A DNA stretch of 64,000 nucleotides. Origin: Pontivivens marinum. Lineage in GTDB: Bacteria > Pseudomonadota > Alphaproteobacteria > Rhodobacterales > Rhodobacteraceae. Under the pieces are notes generated by a model that ran no database searches, had not been told where the DNA came from, and saw only the letters and a program-made list of their open reading frames with translations. Positions 48,084-56,150 of this stretch are shown here, one piece after another (position 1 is the first letter of the stretch; every line of letters starts with the position of its first letter). The translations under genes and the position numbers were made by a program. The stretch spans positions 215,269 through 279,268 of the forward strand of contig NZ_OCTN01000005.1 in assembly GCF_900231835.1 (NCBI RefSeq). The letters are read 5' to 3'.

Positions 48084-49325
48084 GTGCAGTTAAACGGTAA
48101 GGCGATTTCGGTTTTAATTATGAGTGATAGTCGGCTTAAAATTATTGTTGCTGAGGATAATCCCGTTCAGCGAAAATACCTGGCGCTGGTCATTGAGAAG
48201 CTGGGATTTGAGGTTTTGCAGGCCAGTGATGGTCTGTCTGCACTGAAATTGGTGCAGGAAACAGGCACACAAATCGTCATCAGTGATTATCAAATGCCAG
48301 GCATGGACGGCATTGAGCTAACTCAGCGCATCCGCGATCTGAACCTGGATTATTACGTCTACATCATCATGAATACCGGCAGCGAAGTGGATGGCGTTCG
48401 CAGTCAGGCATTGGACGCAGGTGTCGATGATTTTCTGACCAAGGGGCGCAGTCCCGTATTGCTACAAGCACGATTGCGGGCCGCTACACGCTTGATTCAC
48501 CATGCATCGGAACTGGCGGAACGCACCCGAATTCTGAAGGAATCAAACGAGCGAATTGAGGCTGATTTGCGCGCCGCCGCAACGGCGCAACGACAGCTTT
48601 TGCCAAATATTCACGAGACTATTCTGGGTTTTCGCGTGGCGTCAGCCTTCGCTCCGTCCTCATTCGTGTCCGGCGACATGTTTGGCTGCATTCCGCTAAG
48701 CCCGACAAAATTGGGATTTTATGCCGTTGATGTTTCCGGCCACGGCGTACACGCCTCGCTGCTTTCCGTTGCGATCGGGCACCTGATCACGCCGGAATTT
48801 TTTCAAACCAAAGTGTTGGCCGACCCTGACAAGCCCGACCCCGCGGCACTGGTAGATGATCTGAATCAGCGGTTCTGCGCATTTGATAGTGATGAGTATT
48901 TCACCATGTTCTGCGGTGTAATCGATACGACATCCGGTGAATTTTACTTTTGTCAGGCTGGCTACCCATCCCCCTATTATGTTGAGGCCTCTGGCAAAGC
49001 ACATGAAGTGGGCGATGGTGGGTTTCCTGTCGGCATGTTGAGTGTGGCGAGCTATGAAAACAACGTCATGACCTTCGAGCCGGGGGCATCGCTTGTGGTT
49101 CTTTCCGACGCAGCCTCGGAGGCGGAAAACGCTGCTGAGGTGGCGTTCGGCACAGACCGTTTGCGCGATTTGGCCGCCACTATTGCGGATATAGGCGCAG
49201 AGGCGCTTCCCGATAAGATTATTAACGCACTAGCGCAGTGGCGTGGCGGCCGACCCCTAGAAGATGACTTAACTATTGTGGCTCTAGAGAGGACCATATC
49301 GGATGATACACACAACCTCGTATGA
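48084..49325 (+). CDS. Response regulator with PP2C (SpoIIE/RsbU-type) phosphatase output
   Basis: This 413-aa protein has an N-terminal receiver (~18-135: IIVAEDNPVQRKYL, acceptor Asp68 in VISDYQMPGMDG, Thr98, Lys120 in DDFLTKGRSP), a coiled linker (~145-170), and a SpoIIE-type PP2C domain with metal-site aspartates in FVSGDMFG (D198), AVDVSGHGVHASLLS (D216) and RPLEDDLTIVALE. It should dephosphorylate the STAS protein encoded next. GGAG is five bases before GTG 48084; ATG 48120 is the alternative start but lacks a ribosome site. It is divergent from hnoX-hnoK, whose Hpt is the obvious phosphodonor (inference). Confidence 0.92.
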   Translation: MQLNGKAISVLIMSDSRLKIIVAEDNPVQRKYLALVIEKLGFEVLQASDGLSALKLVQETGTQIVISDYQMPGMDGIELTQRIRDLNLDYYVYIIMNTGSEVDGVRSQALDAGVDDFLTKGRSPVLLQARLRAATRLIHHASELAERTRILKESNERIEADLRAAATAQRQLLPNIHETILGFRVASAFAPSSFVSGDMFGCIPLSPTKLGFYAVDVSGHGVHASLLSVAIGHLITPEFFQTKVLADPDKPDPAALVDDLNQRFCAFDSDEYFTMFCGVIDTTSGEFYFCQAGYPSPYYVEASGKAHEVGDGGFPVGMLSVASYENNVMTFEPGASLVVLSDAASEAENAAEVAFGTDRLRDLAATIADIGAEALPDKIINALAQWRGGRPLEDDLTIVALERTISDDTHNLV

Positions 49326-49647
49326 CCCTGATATTACGGCAATTAGACCGGGTATTGAGCGTTTGACGGCCATGAATGCCAAGGCGTTCAAGGATGAGAT
49401 CATCAGCTTGATCGATGCTGGTTCCACGCAACTGATCGTAGACTTCAAGGACATCACTTTCGTTGATTCATCCGGCCTTGGCGCGCTTGTCGGCATTTTG
49501 AAAAAAATCGGCAATCGTGGTGATTTGGCCTTGGCGGGATTGAACTCGGATGTGGTTCGTATGTTCCAGATCTGCCGAATGGATCGCGTATTCACAAGCT
49601 ATCCCGATGTTGCGTCGGCAGTACAAACGATGAGCGAGCGCCCGTGA
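49303..49647 (+). CDS. STAS-domain anti-sigma factor antagonist
   Basis: This 114-aa single STAS domain resembles SpoIIAA/RsbV. The phosphorylatable loop is ITFVDSSGLGALVGIL, with Ser56/Ser57. The start ATG 49303 overlaps the phosphatase gene by 23 bases, and the stop overlaps the next gene by GTGA, so all three are coupled. In partner switching the unphosphorylated form binds the RsbW-like kinase and frees that kinase's other client. The key serine and the loop are intact, so it should be functional. Confidence 0.93.
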   Translation: MIHTTSYDPDITAIRPGIERLTAMNAKAFKDEIISLIDAGSTQLIVDFKDITFVDSSGLGALVGILKKIGNRGDLALAGLNSDVVRMFQICRMDRVFTSYPDVASAVQTMSERP

Positions 49648-50060
49648 CGGGCCCTCAGATATTTCGAATGACGAATCGGCTGGACGATGTCGATGCGATG
49701 GTCGTCGAGTTAACGACGGCCATTGATGACAAGCTCGCCATGGATACGCGATTCAGATTCGAAATATGCCTTAGTGAGGCGCTTACAAATTTGGTTAAGC
49801 ACGCCAAAACATCGGATGCAGACGCGCCAATAGAACTGCATCTTACGACCGAAAACGACACCGTCATCATTGATCTATTTGATCCGGTTGGCGCCCAACC
49901 TTTCGATTTGCGCACAAAGGCGCCCGATCTTGATCAGGTTGACCTGCTGGCAGAAAGCGGACGCGGCTTAGGCTTGATTGTGCAATGCGCCGATAGTGTT
50001 GATTACGGACCAGTTAATGGCAAGAATCGTTTGTCTCTAACTTTTACAAACGCCGCATAG
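49644..50060 (+). CDS. RsbW-like HATPase serine kinase / anti-sigma regulator
   Basis: This 138-aa GHKL ATPase domain protein has N-box ICLSEALTNLVKHAKT (Asn49), G1 box VIIDLFDPVG (Asp80) and G2 box ESGRGLGLIVQCAD (105-116). That is the RsbW/SpoIIAB fold, which phosphorylates the STAS partner and sequesters a client. The start is GTG 49644 in a GTGA overlap. There is no sigma-factor gene beside it, so the client protein is unknown. It is followed after 49 bases by the exopolysaccharide genes. Confidence 0.92.
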   Translation: MTGPQIFRMTNRLDDVDAMVVELTTAIDDKLAMDTRFRFEICLSEALTNLVKHAKTSDADAPIELHLTTENDTVIIDLFDPVGAQPFDLRTKAPDLDQVDLLAESGRGLGLIVQCADSVDYGPVNGKNRLSLTFTNAA

Positions 50061-50109
50061 ATATTGGCGTTATACTACTTGGAATATTAGCTTTTTCAGG
50101 AGCGTGGAC

Positions 50110-51846
50110 ATGTCAAAAAATGGACTCTTCAGGGCCTTTGCGGCCGCAGCAATCGCGGTTCCATCGCTTACATTCCCGCTTGATGCCGTTGCACAGGCAC
50201 TGGAGGCTGATGTTGAACCGCAAAGCATCGTTGTAGATGACGTTACGCTGAACGGAGCGGACTATAACAGCGTCACCATACGGTCCGAATCCCCGATTTA
50301 CATCGATTACCATGACGGAGAGGGCTCCGCCCGTGCCTGTGATCGTGCCTCGGATGGTGCAACACCGCATTTCGGGCGCAACGGCGCCCTGACGGATCGC
50401 GAATATGAAATGGCGCGCGTCGCGTGGTCCTATTTCGAACTGCGATTTCAGCCGGATACAGGTTTGGTAAACGCGGTAGGCGGCTTCCCGTCCACGACGA
50501 TGTGGGACACTGCATCCTATATCAGCGCCATGGTCGCCGCATATGAGTTATGCGTGATCGAGAAGCGGGATTTTGACGCGCGCGCCACGCAACTATTGGG
50601 CACTTTGCGCAACCTCGACCTGTATCGCGGCGAGGCACCAAACAAGGTGTATCACACCGGCACCGGCGAGAAGGTGAACTACGCCAACGAAGCTGGTGAA
50701 GTCGGAATGTCCGCGCTGGATATCGGTCGTTTGCTTGTTTGGCTGCGCATCCTAAAGGAACGGCACCCGCACCTCGCAAACAGTGTGGATAACGTTCCCA
50801 TGCGCTGGAACTTCTGCAACCTCGTCAACGAGGATGGCCGGATGTTTGGCTCATTCACGCAGAGCGATGATACGACCCGCTATGTTCAAGAGGGGCGTCT
50901 GGGTTACGAAGAATACGCGGCCAAGGGCTTCGCCTTGTGGGGTTTTGATGTCGATCGCGCCATGTCACCAGAACCGCTATCCTATGTTGATATCTATGGT
51001 GTGCCCGTACCCTATGACGGACGTGATCCGCGTGTTTTCCACAACCAGAACTACGTTCTGACCGAGGGCTATATCCTCGACGGGCTAGAGATGGGATGGG
51101 ATATGCCCACCGATCGCAGCGGCGACGGTATGGTTGCTTCCCATGGCTGGCGTGCGGAATTCGCGAACCGCATCTATTTGGTACAGCAGCGCCGGTATGA
51201 GCAAACGGGCATCATCACAGCACGGTCCGAGCACCAGCTGGATGGGCGACCCTACTTTGTGTATGACTCGATTTTCGCAGATGGATATCCATGGAACACC
51301 CTTGATCCAACGGGCGAATATCAACCGGATCGGGCTGCGGTCTCCGGCAAAGCGGCTGTAGGCCTTTGGGCGCTATGGGACACCCCCTACACGGACCTGT
51401 TGTTTGAAACTGTCGCGGACTTGTCCGTGCCGGAACGTGGTTTCCAAGAGGGTCTGTACGAAAACGGAAATGGCGTCATTCCCGTACAAACAGCCAACAA
51501 TAACGGGATTATCCTCGCCGCGCTGCTGTACAAGGTCAGCGGACCGATTTTGCAGCAAGTTAGCGACAATGCGCAGGTTTGGGATACAGCATTTGCCGGC
51601 ACCGATATTCGCGCCAACAAATGTCATCCGGATGCAACGCAGATCGAGGTGCCATGCTGTGCATGTGCCAATCCCGTTCAGCTGCCACCAGTGATCCCGC
51701 TGGATGAGTACCTCTACTGCCGTCCGATCCCGACATTCGGGGAAACGGCGGCAACGGATTGTCGGCCTGAATTGCACAACCTGCCACCGCCCGAACCGCG
51801 CCTTGTGCACGGTCAAAGCTGCCCGATACCGGATAATTACGAATGA
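50110..51846 (+). CDS. DUF3131 periplasmic protein, long form
   Basis: This 578-aa exported protein has a signal peptide (MSKNGLFRAFAAAAIAVPSLTFPLDAVAQ). The DUF3131 region starts near residue 95 with LTDREYEMARVAWSYFELRF, QPDTGLVNAVGGFPSTTMWDTASYI and SALDIGRLLVWLRIL, the (alpha/alpha)-barrel type pattern of glucoamylase-like proteins. The C-terminal ~70 residues are Cys/Pro-rich (PCCACANPVQLPP and others). AGGAG is seven bases before ATG 50110. It ends in an ATGA overlap with the acyltransferase. It is probably a periplasmic glycan hydrolase or polymer-handling protein; catalysis is unproven. Confidence 0.85.
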   Translation: MSKNGLFRAFAAAAIAVPSLTFPLDAVAQALEADVEPQSIVVDDVTLNGADYNSVTIRSESPIYIDYHDGEGSARACDRASDGATPHFGRNGALTDREYEMARVAWSYFELRFQPDTGLVNAVGGFPSTTMWDTASYISAMVAAYELCVIEKRDFDARATQLLGTLRNLDLYRGEAPNKVYHTGTGEKVNYANEAGEVGMSALDIGRLLVWLRILKERHPHLANSVDNVPMRWNFCNLVNEDGRMFGSFTQSDDTTRYVQEGRLGYEEYAAKGFALWGFDVDRAMSPEPLSYVDIYGVPVPYDGRDPRVFHNQNYVLTEGYILDGLEMGWDMPTDRSGDGMVASHGWRAEFANRIYLVQQRRYEQTGIITARSEHQLDGRPYFVYDSIFADGYPWNTLDPTGEYQPDRAAVSGKAAVGLWALWDTPYTDLLFETVADLSVPERGFQEGLYENGNGVIPVQTANNNGIILAALLYKVSGPILQQVSDNAQVWDTAFAGTDIRANKCHPDATQIEVPCCACANPVQLPPVIPLDEYLYCRPIPTFGETAATDCRPELHNLPPPEPRLVHGQSCPIPDNYE

Positions 51847-52994
51847 GCGCACAAGGTAAGCCACGGCTGGTTTGGTTCGATGCGAACCGCGTTTTTGCGG
51901 CGTTTGGTGTTGTATTAATCCATTCCAGCACCGATTTCGCAGGGCAGCCATTCCCCGAGGCAGGAGTGGAGGGACGTCTCCTTCCAGTCTTTTTCCGCTC
52001 GATAGGTGAGTTTTCCGGCTCCGAAATGTTTTTCCTGTTCTCGCTGTTCCTGATGGCGCTGCGGGTTGACCGGAAAATGCCTTCCTACTCGACAGCGATC
52101 GGTCAGCAGGCGAAACGCTTGCTGGTTCCGTTCGCGTTCTGGGTGGTTTTCTATGCCTTTTTCCGGCTGATAAAGGCGGAGGTATTCGACTACACGCCCT
52201 TTATCTGGGATCAGATCACACAGCTAAAAAGCTGGGCGGGCTACTTTATATTGGGCAAATCCCAATACCACATGCACTTCCTGCCAACCCTGTTTGCGCT
52301 GTTCCTGTTCTATCCGATCATGCGGTTGGCGACGCGATATCCAATTCTGGGACTAACGGTGTTCTTTACACTGGGCGTGATGAACAACACGCAGGCTTTC
52401 CTGTGGTCCTTGGACGTGGACCCTGTGCTGCGCGAATACGCCATTCGGGCGATCAAGATTTTTGGATATGTCGGCTACGGACTTGCCGCATTTGCGCTGT
52501 ATGGCCTGTGGAATGACGGCATTCCGCGTGGTGAATCGCGACTCGTGCGACGGGGCGGGCTGTACTTTGCCGGCATGGCCTATATCGCGACATTGCCGTT
52601 TTTTGGTTACGCGGTCGAAACAGGATCGTGGGGCGTTCGCAGCGGTTGGGACTTTTACGGCCACTTCCTGATGCCATTGTTTATCTTTGCCGTGTTTATG
52701 GGCGGGCAATATATGCCGTGGTCGCGGAAATGGTCTGAATACGCGAAATACACATTCGGTATTTACCTGATGCACCCGCTCTTTATCGATCTGTTCGATA
52801 TCGTTCTGTATACATCCAATCTCTATCAGGCCTTATCGCCATGGATGATTGTACTCCTGCGGTTCCTGATCGTGTTTTATCTGTCCTACATGGCAGCCAG
52901 GCTGTTGGGACGGGTGAAACTGCTCGCATGGACAATCGGCCTTGGGGCGACACCTTGGGATCTGTACCTGAGCAAGAAGAAGGCAGGTGTCTAA
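51843..52994 (+). CDS. Acyltransferase 3 family membrane protein
   Basis: This 383-aa protein has about ten membrane helices and the acyltransferase-3 opening RLVWFDANRVFAAFGVVLIHSS (the catalytic-type His is in VVLIHSS). Other family features are LFSLFLMALR, SQYHMHFLPTLFALFLFYPI and a late FGIYLMHPLFID. Such proteins move acetyl or other acyl groups across the inner membrane onto glycans. It sits between a DUF3131 gene (ATGA overlap) and the glycosyltransferase gene (1-base gap), so the product polysaccharide is probably O-acylated. Confidence 0.9.
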   Translation: MSAQGKPRLVWFDANRVFAAFGVVLIHSSTDFAGQPFPEAGVEGRLLPVFFRSIGEFSGSEMFFLFSLFLMALRVDRKMPSYSTAIGQQAKRLLVPFAFWVVFYAFFRLIKAEVFDYTPFIWDQITQLKSWAGYFILGKSQYHMHFLPTLFALFLFYPIMRLATRYPILGLTVFFTLGVMNNTQAFLWSLDVDPVLREYAIRAIKIFGYVGYGLAAFALYGLWNDGIPRGESRLVRRGGLYFAGMAYIATLPFFGYAVETGSWGVRSGWDFYGHFLMPLFIFAVFMGGQYMPWSRKWSEYAKYTFGIYLMHPLFIDLFDIVLYTSNLYQALSPWMIVLLRFLIVFYLSYMAARLLGRVKLLAWTIGLGATPWDLYLSKKKAGV

Positions 52995-52995
52995 T

Positions 52996-54822
52996 ATGGA
53001 CGACTACTTCCTGAAATACGAAGACCGCCAGCCTCCTGAACCTCTGGGCTACAGCATAACCCGGGAGATGTTGTGGCAGTTTCTGGCTGTTATCGCGCTG
53101 GTCGTAGGGGCGTGGTATATCTGGTGGCGCTGGACAGGCTCGCTCAACCCCGAGGCGCTGTGGTTTGCGATCCCCTTGGTCATGGCTGAGACCTTTGCCT
53201 ATTTCGGCATGATTCTGTTCGTGTTCAACCTGTGGAAGGATGATCCCATCGACATCCAGCCGGCGCCGGAATGCTTGGCTGATGTCACCGAAAACCACCC
53301 CGAGGGGGAGCGGCAGATCTCCGTCGATGTGATGTTCGCAACCTATGATGAGGATCCAGAACTGGTGCGGCTTGGCATTATAGACGCCAAGAATATGACC
53401 TATCCGCATCCGATCGATATTCGTATCCACATTCTGGACGACGGGCGACGCCCTGAAATGCGTGAAGTAACGGAATCCGAGGGCGCAAATTATATCAGCC
53501 GAACCACGAATGAGGGGTTCAAGGCCGGCAATCTGCGCAATGCGATGGAGCAGACCTACGGTGACTTTATGGTCATCTGCGATGCAGATACCCGCCCGTT
53601 TCCGACGCTGCTTGTGAATACGCTCGGGTATTTTCGCGACCCGAAAATGGCATGGGTCCAAACCCCCCAATGGTTCTATGATTTGCCCGCGGGCGATACA
53701 CTCGACACAGTTTGGGGGAACCGCCTAGGCCCGATTGGTGCAAAGGCTGCGACGCTTATTCAGCGCATTGCGGGCCCGATCAGGGTTGGAGCAGATCCGT
53801 TCGTTAACGACCCCAAGATGTTTTACGATGTCATTCAGCGTCGCCGCAATTGGGTGAATGCGTCGTTTTGTTGCGGCGCCGGTTCGATCCATCGCCGTGA
53901 AGCCGTGATGGAGGCCGCCCTACGCAGCTTTGGCTCCAAAGTTCAGCAACGCACATATGCGGCCGAGGAGGTCATCACCCTCACCAGTAAGGAGCGCGAA
54001 GTTGCACCCGAGCTGATGGAGGCAATCCGCACAGAGGCGGCGGCGACCGAACTGTTAACGCCATACCGCTTTCACGTTTCCGAGGATATTTTCACCTCGA
54101 TTGTTCTACACGCAGATCGCAGGCGTGGCTGGAAATCGAAGATGCATCCCATTGTTGAGAGCAAGATGCTGTCCCCGCAGGATTTGCTCACATGGACCGT
54201 ACAACGCTATAAATATGCCGGCGGTAGCTTGGATATTCTGGTGAACGACAACCCGATCTTTAGGCCGGGCCTGACATTTTCGCAAAGATTGATGTATGGA
54301 ACGACGTTCTATTCATACCTTGCACCGCTGTGGAACATGGTCTTTTTGTTTTCACCAGCAATCTACCTGTTTACCGGCGTTTCCCCCGTATCCGCCTATT
54401 CCAGCGACTTCTTCATGCACTTGATCCCGTTCCTGGTAACGCTGGAACTTGCGATGATGGTGGGCACATGGGGCATCTCGGGATACGCCGCCAAGGCGAG
54501 TTATCTATCCTTTTTCCCACTAGGAATGCGCGCGATCTATGCGGTTTTCCGTGGTCAGAAGATTTCCTTCCCCGTCACGCCAAAAGTTCGACAATCTGGA
54601 AACTTCCTGCGCCTCGTGCGCCCGCAGTTATTCGTCATTGGCGTGACTATCGTTGCTGGCATCTGGGGAAGCGCCGCACTCCTGATCGACAGTATGCCAC
54701 ATTCGCCAAGTGGTGTTGTTGCTAACCTGCTGTGGGGATTAAACAATTGCTTTGCCATGGCTGGCATTATCGGTGCTGCAATGTGGGTGCCGAAAGAAGA
54801 TGAAGGGACGGTCGAGGAATGA
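52996..54822 (+). CDS. Cellulose-synthase-like processive glycosyltransferase (GT2)
   Basis: This 608-aa inner-membrane enzyme has two N-terminal helices (~27-80), a GT2 catalytic domain (~105-390) and about five C-terminal helices. Catalytic elements: DDG at 148-150, DAD at 196-198, TPQ at 223-225 and SED at 362-364. The Q(Q/R)xRW motif is altered to QRYKY (403-407). BcsA-like PilZ and BcsB/C partners are absent. ATG 52996 has AGG eight bases upstream; GTG 52987 is an alternative. It probably polymerises an extracellular beta-glycan, with control other than c-di-GMP binding (inference). Confidence 0.9.
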   Translation: MDDYFLKYEDRQPPEPLGYSITREMLWQFLAVIALVVGAWYIWWRWTGSLNPEALWFAIPLVMAETFAYFGMILFVFNLWKDDPIDIQPAPECLADVTENHPEGERQISVDVMFATYDEDPELVRLGIIDAKNMTYPHPIDIRIHILDDGRRPEMREVTESEGANYISRTTNEGFKAGNLRNAMEQTYGDFMVICDADTRPFPTLLVNTLGYFRDPKMAWVQTPQWFYDLPAGDTLDTVWGNRLGPIGAKAATLIQRIAGPIRVGADPFVNDPKMFYDVIQRRRNWVNASFCCGAGSIHRREAVMEAALRSFGSKVQQRTYAAEEVITLTSKEREVAPELMEAIRTEAAATELLTPYRFHVSEDIFTSIVLHADRRRGWKSKMHPIVESKMLSPQDLLTWTVQRYKYAGGSLDILVNDNPIFRPGLTFSQRLMYGTTFYSYLAPLWNMVFLFSPAIYLFTGVSPVSAYSSDFFMHLIPFLVTLELAMMVGTWGISGYAAKASYLSFFPLGMRAIYAVFRGQKISFPVTPKVRQSGNFLRLVRPQLFVIGVTIVAGIWGSAALLIDSMPHSPSGVVANLLWGLNNCFAMAGIIGAAMWVPKEDEGTVEE

Positions 54823-56150
54823 GCTTTCGTCAGAATTTGATCAATGCCAGAAGTCACATCGTTTTTCTGGTCGCTCTTGGGTGTGGACTTACCTTGGTAA
54901 CCTATATCGAATCCGGCCTTCAGGAGGAATCTGTGCACGTTGTTGAGGAAGTTCCCGATGCAATCGCTGCATTCGAGGATGTAACGCCTCTGCCCTTGGC
55001 AATCACCGGTGTCAGTACGCCAGAGGATCTGGAATACGCTGCAATTGCGTGGCGCTATTTCCAAAACAATACCAACCCCGACACCGGCCTCGTCAATTCA
55101 GTTGATAACTATCCCTCAACAACCATGTGGGAAACGGGATCGTATTTCGTTGCGACAACCTCCGCGCAGCGCCTTGGCCTGATTGATGAGGCCGAGGCCG
55201 TAGACAGAATTGGCCTCGCCCTGGATACACTGATCGGTATGCGCCGGTTCGATGATCTGCTGCCGAACAAAGCCTATAACGTTAATACTGGCGAGTTGGT
55301 GGATTATGCGAACCAGGCAGCCGAGCGGGGCCTAGGGTGGTCCGCTCTGGATATCGCCCGACTGGTCGGCGCCTTGGGCATTGTGCAGAACAATTACCCA
55401 GTGCTTGCACCGCAGGTTGCAGACCTGCTGGCACAGTGGGATCTGGAACAAATGATCGAGGATGGCCAACTGATCGGCGGCAATATCCGTGAGGATAACC
55501 TGCGCCGCGATCAGGAGGGCCGCGTTGGGTATGAACAGTACGCAGCCAAGGCGATGATGCTGTTCGGCTACGACATGTATCGCGCCTACCGTGCCGAAGA
55601 TAACCTGATGGTTCAGGATGTTGAGGGGCTACCAATCCCCGTAGATACCCGCATGCATCGTGGTGTCACACCGGCATTCACAGTTAGTGAGCCCTACGTG
55701 TTTGACGGTCTGGAGTTCGGCTTTGATGCTCGGTCCCTGCGGTTTTCAACAGCGATCTATTCCGCGCAGGAGGCTCGATATGCAAATACCGAGATCCTGA
55801 CAGCCGTGAGTGAAAGCCACATAGATGTAGCACCCTACTTTATCTACTCATCCGTATGGGGGGGCGGCTCCCCATGGTCCGTCATGACATTCACGGGTGA
55901 GCGTATGGACAGTAAGCGTACAATCAGCACCAAGATTTCCTTCGCTTGGGACGCCCTGTTCGGCACTGATTACACGCGCGAATTGCTCGCCGCAATTGCA
56001 CCACTAGGCGACCCTGAGCGGGGATGGCCCGAGGGGATTTACGAGATCGATGGCAGCACGAACACCTCCGTAACCGTGAACACAAATGCAGTCGTTCTTG
56101 CATCCCTGTCATTTCGCGCTCACGGGCCGCTTTTACGAGTGGATCGTTGA
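54819..56150 (+). CDS. DUF3131 protein, membrane-anchored short form
   Basis: This 443-aa protein has an N-terminal membrane anchor (HIVFLVALGCGLTLVTYIES, residues ~13-32), and the remainder is a DUF3131 domain: DLEYAAIAWRYFQNNTNPDTGLVNSVDNYPSTTMWETGSYF, VDYANQAAERGLGWSALDIARLVGAL, YEQYAAKAMMLFGYDMYRAY. It clearly shares ancestry with the protein at 50110-51846 and keeps the same acidic and aromatic positions. ATG overlaps the glycosyltransferase stop (ATGA). The two DUF3131 proteins probably act on the same polymer, one anchored and one released. Confidence 0.86.
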   Translation: MSFRQNLINARSHIVFLVALGCGLTLVTYIESGLQEESVHVVEEVPDAIAAFEDVTPLPLAITGVSTPEDLEYAAIAWRYFQNNTNPDTGLVNSVDNYPSTTMWETGSYFVATTSAQRLGLIDEAEAVDRIGLALDTLIGMRRFDDLLPNKAYNVNTGELVDYANQAAERGLGWSALDIARLVGALGIVQNNYPVLAPQVADLLAQWDLEQMIEDGQLIGGNIREDNLRRDQEGRVGYEQYAAKAMMLFGYDMYRAYRAEDNLMVQDVEGLPIPVDTRMHRGVTPAFTVSEPYVFDGLEFGFDARSLRFSTAIYSAQEARYANTEILTAVSESHIDVAPYFIYSSVWGGGSPWSVMTFTGERMDSKRTISTKISFAWDALFGTDYTRELLAAIAPLGDPERGWPEGIYEIDGSTNTSVTVNTNAVVLASLSFRAHGPLLRVDR

